Positions 59,052 through 64,000 of a DNA stretch of 64,000 nt are shown here, piece by piece. Source of the DNA: JBHJHP01 sp042219825 (GTDB lineage Bacteria; Bacteroidota; Bacteroidia; Bacteroidales; UBA5342); contig NZ_JBHJHQ010000002.1 of NCBI RefSeq assembly GCF_042219825.1, forward strand, positions 124,001-188,000. The letters are read 5' to 3'. Within the stretch, counting starts at the first letter, position 1. Each line of letters starts with the position of its first letter. The notes under the pieces are model-generated. The model had not been told where the DNA came from. It was given only the letters and a program-made list of their open reading frames with translations, and made no database searches. A program made the translations under genes and the position numbers.

Positions 59052-59816
59052 ATGTCACGGATATTTATAACGGGATCATCAGACGGACTTGGATTACTTA
59101 CAGCTCAAAAGCTTATTAAAGAAGGCCATCGCGTTGTGCTTCATGCACGAAACGACAAAAGAGCAGAGGATGCCGGAAACCTGGTCCCCGATGCGGAGGC
59201 CGTACTAACCGGTGACTTGTCAGTTATAGGTGAAACCAAAGAGCTGGCACAAAATGTGAATGCGTTGGGCAGTTTTGATGCCATTATTCACAATGCAGGA
59301 ATATTACATGTTGCAGCGAACGCTAAAAGCAGGGATGGCATTCCGCTTTTATTTGCAGTCAATAGTCTTGCCCCATATATCCTTACTGCACTAATTAATC
59401 GTCCTGAGCGCCTGATATACCTCAGCTCCGGCTTGCATCGTAGTGGTACCGTTACTGAGGATCGTTTGGAGTCGATAGTAGATGGAACCAATTTTCCAGG
59501 CTACTCTGATACCAAACTCCATGATTTAATGCTGGCACTGGCGCTGGCACGGAAATATCCGGATATGATTGTTAATGCGGTCGATCCGGGTTGGGTGCCA
59601 ACCAAAATGGGTGGAAATGGGGCGACTGACGATCTCGATAAGGGTTATGAGACACAGGCCTGGCTGGCTGTTTCTCAGGATTCGGATGCCTTAAAAAGTG
59701 GCAGATTACTGTATCATAAAAAAGAGGAAAGATTTAAACCCGAAGCTGCCGATGAAGTTTTACAGGAAAAGCTGCTGTCAGTATGTGAAAAGATAACCCA
59801 TATTCCGTTTAAATAA
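59052..59816 (+). CDS. SDR-family oxidoreductase
   Basis: A 254-residue short-chain dehydrogenase. The cofactor motif is TGSSDGLGLLTAQKL; HARNDKR after strand 2 suggests NADP(H); IHNAGIL, the Ser in YLSSGLHRSG and YSDTK (YxxxK) complete the active site. It is shorter in the C-terminal substrate region than the SDR at 50294 and is not a close relative of it. Gaps of 11 and 15 bp place it firmly within the operon. The substrate is unknown. Confidence 0.9.
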   Translation: MSRIFITGSSDGLGLLTAQKLIKEGHRVVLHARNDKRAEDAGNLVPDAEAVLTGDLSVIGETKELAQNVNALGSFDAIIHNAGILHVAANAKSRDGIPLLFAVNSLAPYILTALINRPERLIYLSSGLHRSGTVTEDRLESIVDGTNFPGYSDTKLHDLMLALALARKYPDMIVNAVDPGWVPTKMGGNGATDDLDKGYETQAWLAVSQDSDALKSGRLLYHKKEERFKPEAADEVLQEKLLSVCEKITHIPFK

Positions 59817-59831
59817 TTTATAAAAGAGACT

Positions 59832-61043
59832 ATGAACGAAAAAATGAACGAAAAAAAGAGCGATAAGAAGGCTGGACAATCCAGGAGGGAATTCATCCAG
59901 AAGTCTGCCATAGCCGGAATCGGTGCCGGTGTTATTTTCAGCAATCCGCTGAGTGTTTTTGGACAAGGTAATGAATCAGTGCAACAGAATATTAAATCGA
60001 AAGGTTATGCAGCTTTCGATGCATCCGGAAAATTAAAACCCTGGACGTTTGAACGCCGTCCGCTTGGAGACAATGATATTCTGATTGATATTAAATATGC
60101 CAGTATCTGTCATTCAGATATTCATCAGATGAAAGGACATTGGGGGCAACAACAATATCCTCAGATTCCCGGGCATGAGATCGCAGGTATTGTAACTGCT
60201 GTGGGTAAAAATGTCAGCAAGTTTAAAGTGGGTGACAGGGCCGGTGTAGGTTGTATGGTTGACAGCTGCATGGAGTGTGATAGTTGCGAGCATGGAGAAG
60301 AGCATTATTGTGAAAATGGCAAAACGCTTTTTACTTACGGATACCCGGATAAAAAATCACCAACAGGCATAACCCAGGGTGGTTACTCTACCAATATTGT
60401 TGTGAGGGATCATTTTGCCGTTCATATTCCTGATCATATTAGTCTTCAGGAAGCAGCCCCGCTTTTGTGTGCGGGAATCACCACATATTCTCCTCTGATG
60501 AAAGAAGATTTTAAAATAGGCGATAAGGTGGGAGTTGCGGGAATTGGAGGATTAGGTCATTTGGCTGTTAAGCTTGCGGTTTCAAAAGGCGCAGAAGTTT
60601 ATGCATTTACAACTACCCCTGATAAAGTGGATGATATTAAATCATGGGGAGCTAAAGAGGTTATTGTAGTTGATGAAGCGTTTAAAAACATGCAGCCTTA
60701 TACTAAACAACTGGATTATATGATATGTACAATTCCATACCAGTTTAATGCTGCACCTTACGTGGCTTGTGTAAAGCCTTATGGTAACTTCACATATGTG
60801 GGTATGCCTGAGGGCTTTCAGATAAATCTTAGCAATATTGCTCTGGCATCTACACGGGTTAATTTTAATGCCTCGCTGATTGGAGGAATGCCGGAAACGC
60901 AGGAGGTGGTTCACTATTGTGCCGATAATGGCGTTAAGCCCGAAATTAAAATAATTTCTGCGGAACAGATAAACGAAGCCTGGGATAAGGTTGTTAATAA
61001 AGAAGCGCGTTATCGGTATGTTATTGATGCAGCAACATTTTAA
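59832..61043 (+). CDS. Tat-exported zinc-dependent alcohol dehydrogenase (CAD-like)
   Basis: A 403-residue medium-chain dehydrogenase with an N-terminal twin-arginine signal (SRREFIQKSAIAGIGAGVIF) that most family members lack. The catalytic zinc ligands are Cys in CHSDIH and His in PGHEIAG, with the later Cys in the LLCAGIT segment; the structural zinc site is VDSCMECDSCEHGEEHYC. The coenzyme domain has GIGGLGHLAVKLA, and the residue after strand 2 (FTTTPDK) lacks an acid, which favours NADP(H). It resembles cinnamyl-alcohol-dehydrogenase/YahK-type aldehyde reductases. Export of an NADP(H) enzyme would need a cofactor folded in before transport. Confidence 0.9.
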   Translation: MNEKMNEKKSDKKAGQSRREFIQKSAIAGIGAGVIFSNPLSVFGQGNESVQQNIKSKGYAAFDASGKLKPWTFERRPLGDNDILIDIKYASICHSDIHQMKGHWGQQQYPQIPGHEIAGIVTAVGKNVSKFKVGDRAGVGCMVDSCMECDSCEHGEEHYCENGKTLFTYGYPDKKSPTGITQGGYSTNIVVRDHFAVHIPDHISLQEAAPLLCAGITTYSPLMKEDFKIGDKVGVAGIGGLGHLAVKLAVSKGAEVYAFTTTPDKVDDIKSWGAKEVIVVDEAFKNMQPYTKQLDYMICTIPYQFNAAPYVACVKPYGNFTYVGMPEGFQINLSNIALASTRVNFNASLIGGMPETQEVVHYCADNGVKPEIKIISAEQINEAWDKVVNKEARYRYVIDAATF

Positions 61044-61098
61044 TAAGATAAATATTGATGATTGAAATTAAAAGAACAAAACTAATAAAGGAGATATT

Positions 61099-61965
61099 AT
61101 GATTTTACAGGAAAATTACACTCTGTCTAACGGAGTTGAGATTCCCAAACTGGGTTTGGGTACATGGTTCATTAGTGATGATGATGTGGTAAAAGCAGTA
61201 AAAGAGGCTGTTGGAATGGGATACAGGCATATCGATACCGCTCAGGCGTATCAGAATGAAAGAGGCGTAGGCGAAGGAATCAGAACCTGTGGACTGAAAC
61301 GTGAAGAGATTTTTGTAACCACCAAGCTGGCTGCTGAAGTTAAATCTTATGACGACGCTGTAGCTTCCATTGACGGGTCGCTTAAAACACTGGGGTTGGA
61401 TTACATTGATATGATGATTATTCACAGTCCGAAACCATGGATGGAGTTTCATGAAGATGATCATTATGAGGAAGGAAACAGGGAGGCATGGAAAGCATTG
61501 GAAGAAGTTTATAAAGCCGGAAAAATTCGCGCCATTGGTGTGTCAAACTTTCAAAAGGCTGATATTGAAAACATTCTTCAGTCGTGCACAGTAAAACCAA
61601 TGGTGAACCAGATTCTGACACACATCACTAATACACCCACAGAACTGATAGACTTTTGTAAGGAGAACGACATTCTTGTGGAAGCTTACTCACCGGTTGC
61701 CCATGGAGAATTAATGAAGAACAGAGAGGTGAAAAACATGTCGGAAAAATATGGTGTCTCTATACCTCAGTTATCCATTCGCTATTGTCTGGAGCTTGGT
61801 TTGCTGCCATTACCCAAAACAGCGAATCCGGGTCATATGAAAAACAATGCGGATGTAGATTTCGCGATTTCGGCAGAGGATATGGAAGTTCTGAAAAATA
61901 TGGAACAGATTAAGGACTATGGCGATGCCAGTATGTTTCCTGTTTATGGAGGAAAATTGAAATAA
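61099..61965 (+). CDS. aldo/keto reductase (AKR5/DkgA-like), second paralogue
   Basis: A 288-residue carbonyl reductase highly similar to the one encoded at 45961-46869. Tetrad residues lie in HIDTAQAYQNE (Asp, Tyr), VTTKLA (Lys) and MIIHSPKPW (His). It ends at YGGKLK without the C-terminal extension of its paralogue. An AGGAG-like stretch (AAAGGAGATATT) precedes the start. One AKR copy sits with the regulators and one in the operon, which parallels the grouping of yqhC, yqhD and dkgA in E. coli. Confidence 0.95.
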   Translation: MILQENYTLSNGVEIPKLGLGTWFISDDDVVKAVKEAVGMGYRHIDTAQAYQNERGVGEGIRTCGLKREEIFVTTKLAAEVKSYDDAVASIDGSLKTLGLDYIDMMIIHSPKPWMEFHEDDHYEEGNREAWKALEEVYKAGKIRAIGVSNFQKADIENILQSCTVKPMVNQILTHITNTPTELIDFCKENDILVEAYSPVAHGELMKNREVKNMSEKYGVSIPQLSIRYCLELGLLPLPKTANPGHMKNNADVDFAISAEDMEVLKNMEQIKDYGDASMFPVYGGKLK

Positions 61966-61974
61966 AAACAGACT

Positions 61975-62763
61975 ATGGACAGGGTAGAATTAAGTAAGAA
62001 GAAGTTTGAAGAGCTCTTTGGTAGACATTCAGGCCCGCTTGAGGAAACAGATCCGGACCTTCAGGAAATGTTGAATCGCTTTATTTTTGGTGAGGTTTTT
62101 TATCATGGCGATTTATCAGATAAGATGAGGGAATTGATTACACTGGTAGTGTTAACAACCAATCAAACATTGGAGCAATTACATGCACATGTTTTTGCTG
62201 CCTTAAACATTGGTGTGTCACCGGTTGAAATTAAAGAAGCAATCTATCAGTGTGGTCCATATTTAGGCTTTCCAAAAACGTTAAACGCTATACAGAAGGT
62301 AAATGAAGTATTCAAAGCTGCAAAGATTACACTTCCCGTTGAAAGCCAGAAAAGAGTAACGGAAGAAACCCGTTTCGATGAAGGCTTAAATGTACAAAAG
62401 GACATTTTCGGTGATATTATCGATAAAATGCACGAGAATGCACCTGAAAATCAGAAACACATTCAGAATTATTTGTCTGCATTTTGTTTTGGCGATGTGT
62501 ACACCAGAGGCACCCTGGATTTGAAAACACGTGAATTATTAACCTTATGTATTTTAAGTGCGCTGGGAGGTTGTGAAAGCCAGGTAAAATCTCACGTGTA
62601 TGGGAACCTGAGTGTTGGGAATAATAAAAACACCATGCTTGAAGCAATTACGCAATGTTTGCCCTACATGGGGTTTCCAAGAACATTGAATGCGATAAGC
62701 TGTATAAATGAGGCAATACTGGAAAATAAACAGTCAAATAAAAGGAGAATAAAAAATGAGTGA
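61975..62763 (+). CDS. double carboxymuconolactone decarboxylase-like (CMD) protein
   Basis: A 262-residue protein with two CMD domains in tandem (about residues 25-115 and 150-245). Each has the conserved REL(I/L)TL segment and H(V/A)xxxLxxG stretch: MRELITLVVLTTNQTLEQLHAH in the first, TRELLTLCILSALGGCESQVKSH in the second, and both end with LP(Y)xGFP..LNAI. A reactive CxxC pair of AhpD type is absent. The stop lies beyond the start of the following cupin gene (8-bp overlap), so the two are translationally coupled; CMD-cupin fusions are known, which suggests that the proteins interact. Confidence 0.92.
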   Translation: MDRVELSKKKFEELFGRHSGPLEETDPDLQEMLNRFIFGEVFYHGDLSDKMRELITLVVLTTNQTLEQLHAHVFAALNIGVSPVEIKEAIYQCGPYLGFPKTLNAIQKVNEVFKAAKITLPVESQKRVTEETRFDEGLNVQKDIFGDIIDKMHENAPENQKHIQNYLSAFCFGDVYTRGTLDLKTRELLTLCILSALGGCESQVKSHVYGNLSVGNNKNTMLEAITQCLPYMGFPRTLNAISCINEAILENKQSNKRRIKNE

Positions 62764-63157
62764 TTTCAAACAACCATTTCCATTAGGCATAAAAAATGAT
62801 GCCTATGCAGAATACTTTATAGGCCAGAGTTATATAGCGTTATTAACAAAAGAGGGTGTTTTTTCTGCCAATATTACATTTGAGCCGGGATGTCGCAATA
62901 ATTGGCACATTCATCATAAAGGAGGACAAATACTTCTCTGCACGGCTGGAGAAGGTTGGTACCAGGAAAAAGGAAAACCGGCACAAAAATTAAAAGCCGG
63001 TGATGTAGTAAATATTCCACCTGAAGTAAATCACTGGCATGGAGCTGCAAAAGATAGTTGGTTTGCACATATTGCCATTTCGGTTCCTGCCGAAGATGCT
63101 TCAAACGAGTGGTTGGAACCTGTTACTGACGAAGAGTACGACAAGCTGGAAGATTAA
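62756..63157 (+). CDS. small cupin-domain protein
   Basis: A 133-residue single-domain cupin. Metal motifs: NNWHIHHKGGQ and HWHGAAKDSWFAH. It is nearly the same as domain 2 of the bicupin at 48137 (shared ITFEPGCRNNWHIHH-like and AGEGWYQ segments). Its ATG lies inside the 3' end of the CMD gene in another frame. No signal peptide is present, so it would work in the cytoplasm with the CMD protein. Confidence 0.93.
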   Translation: MSDFKQPFPLGIKNDAYAEYFIGQSYIALLTKEGVFSANITFEPGCRNNWHIHHKGGQILLCTAGEGWYQEKGKPAQKLKAGDVVNIPPEVNHWHGAAKDSWFAHIAISVPAEDASNEWLEPVTDEEYDKLED

Positions 63158-63184
63158 CGTGACTAATCCAAATTTGTAAAAGTT

Positions 63185-63412
63185 ATGCCACACTTTCATA
63201 TAAGGTTACTGGAAGGTAAAACAGAGGAGCAGAAACAAAAACTGGCTAAGGAAGTCGTTAAGGCTGCTCAGAAGGTCATTGGGTATGGCGATGAGTCATA
63301 CTCGGTGTCCATTGAAGATTTCACTTTTGATGAATGGAGAAAAGACATTTATCCGAATGAGATTATAGGGAAAAAGGAGATGCTCTATAAAGAGCCGGGT
63401 TATGAAATGTAA
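63185..63412 (+). CDS. 4-oxalocrotonate tautomerase-family protein
   Basis: A 75-residue tautomerase. The initiator Met is followed by Pro (MPHFHIRLLEGKTEEQKQ), the catalytic Pro1 after Met removal, and the beta-alpha-beta unit continues with LAKEVVKAAQKVIG and YSVSIEDFTFDEW. Length (~70) fits the PptA/4-OT-like group. The family acts on enol/keto substrates of aromatic-degradation type, which fits with CMD and cupin partners. It follows the cupin by 27 bp. Confidence 0.88.
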   Translation: MPHFHIRLLEGKTEEQKQKLAKEVVKAAQKVIGYGDESYSVSIEDFTFDEWRKDIYPNEIIGKKEMLYKEPGYEM

Positions 63413-63424
63413 AAAATACTGAAG

Positions 63425-63796
63425 ATGACAACAGGATTATCAAAAGAAGAGATAGCTCAGATAGCTGAAAAGGATGATTTTCATATCGCACCGTTCCGGG
63501 ACGATGGGAAAACCTATGGCACACCAACCTGGATATGGTCGGTTTCGGTAGATGATAAGCTTTATGTCAGGGCATACAATGGAACCAGATCCAAATGGTA
63601 TGGTTCAGCCATGAAACAAAAAGCCGGAAAAATTGAGGCGGCCGGTTTGGTAAAAGACGTACATTTTGAAGCTGTTTCAGGAGTAGATATAAATAAACAG
63701 ATTGATGACGCTTACCGACGGAAATACAGCGAAAGCCCTTACCTGAATTCAATGATCAGCGAAAGGGCTAAAGCTGCTACGGTCAGGGTATACTGA
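63425..63796 (+). CDS. DUF2255-family protein
   Basis: A 123-residue protein matching DUF2255 (FHIAPFRDDGKTYGTPTWIWSVSVDDKLYVRAYNGTRSKWYGSA split across strands, then KDVHFEAVSG and the C-terminal IDDAYRRKY). The fold resembles flavin-binding split barrels of the nitroreductase/PPOX kind, and the function is unknown. It is the last gene of the operon; its stop codon lies inside a terminator hairpin. Confidence 0.85.
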   Translation: MTTGLSKEEIAQIAEKDDFHIAPFRDDGKTYGTPTWIWSVSVDDKLYVRAYNGTRSKWYGSAMKQKAGKIEAAGLVKDVHFEAVSGVDINKQIDDAYRRKYSESPYLNSMISERAKAATVRVY

Positions 63797-63801
63797 CCGT
63801 A
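63778..63801. terminator. terminator overlapping the DUF2255 stop codon
   Basis: TACGGTCAG (63778-63786) and CTGACCGTA (63793-63801) form a perfect 9-bp stem with a 6-nt loop, followed by ATATCATTTTT. The convergent partial gene stops 17 bp further on, so the hairpin may serve both strands. Confidence 0.75.
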
Positions 63802-63817
63802 ATATCATTTTTAAAAT

Positions 63818-64000
63818 TTATCCGATGACTTTGCCTGCCATTGGGCCCGGTTTTAAGCTGTGAATTTCATCGATATGGATGAGAATTACAGCTTTTGGTT
63901 TTGGCATCCCTGCTTTCAAAGACATTTCTGCAGATTTATCGTAAATATCGCCACTGGTCAACACTTCCGGAGTGCCTATAAATCTGTAACCATCAATGAT
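63818..64000 (-). CDS. 3' end of a convergent gene, truncated by window edge (possibly flavin split-barrel protein)
   Basis: Sixty codons are open on the minus strand from the window edge to a TAA at 63818-63820. The translation contains YRFIGTPEVLTSGDIYDK, then AVILIHIDEIHSLKPGPMAGKVIG at the C-terminus (given here in part). The closing pattern of a beta-strand, xSLKPG and AGK resembles the end of pyridoxamine-phosphate-oxidase-like (PPOX) flavin proteins, but this is a weak resemblance. Codon use and the terminator placed just after the stop support it as a real gene. Confidence 0.55.
   Translation of the reverse strand: MIDGYRFIGTPEVLTSGDIYDKSAEMSLKAGMPKPKAVILIHIDEIHSLKPGPMAGKVIG

Overview
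The window comes from a member of the Bacteroidota. The evidence is paired SusC/SusD genes, type IX secretion (T9SS) C-terminal sorting domains on three proteins, and promoter-like elements of the Bacteroidota type (TTG, about 20 bp, TAnnTTTG). T9SS cargo together with a large plant-polysaccharide locus points to an environmental or marine lineage such as Marinilabiliales/Prolixibacteraceae rather than gut Bacteroides; that placement is inference. No rRNA, tRNA or CRISPR array was seen.

Region 1 (1-40703, all + strand) is a polysaccharide utilization locus. It holds a SusC fragment, SusD, a second SusC/SusD pair, a triple-repeat T9SS surface protein, two GH30 enzymes, a sugar-porter MFS transporter, a DUF5107-TPR protein, two paralogous GH2 lipoproteins, GH35, a mannonate oxidoreductase-like SDR with mannonate dehydratase (UxuA), GH42, an SGNH esterase, a third GH2 and two PL11 rhamnogalacturonan lyases. 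The set fits rhamnogalacturonan I carrying galactan or arabinogalactan side chains: PL11 would cut the backbone, GH30/GH35/GH42/GH2 the galactose-rich branches, the esterase would remove acetyl groups, and UxuA/SDR would metabolise glucuronate. No regulator of this locus lies inside the window.

Region 2 (about 40.7-44.8 kb) is an accessory patch. A DUF559 endonuclease-like gene with its own promoter sits between two nearly identical 63-bp palindromic elements, and two further divergent members of the same element family lie 1.4 kb away. It also holds an AT-rich DUF2971 gene, a Crp/Fnr regulator, a small beta-barrel protein with a perfect 21-bp palindrome at its promoter, a small membrane protein and a heptanucleotide repeat tract.

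Region 3 (44.8-63.8 kb) is, I think, the most interesting part: a regulon of redox and detoxification-type enzymes around two paralogous AraC regulators. Six intergenic copies of a tandem motif, two GTAATnnnGGTAA-like half-sites 20-21 bp apart, lie before the genes. At four target promoters (bicupin; DUF3737-MalY-MATE; Gfo/Idh/MocA; a ten-gene operon from 57248) the second half-site is 30-31 bp upstream of the TTTG of the -7 element. At the two AraC genes the site lies in the opposite orientation, exactly 42 bp from the -7 element in both. The targets (aldo/keto reductases, Tat-exported alcohol dehydrogenase, SDRs, cupins, carboxymuconolactone decarboxylase-like protein, tautomerase, MATE pump) suggest a response to reactive carbonyl, quinone or similar electrophilic compounds. 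This recalls E. coli YqhC (AraC family)-yqhD-dkgA, but the inducer is unknown. The window ends in the 3' part of a convergent minus-strand gene.
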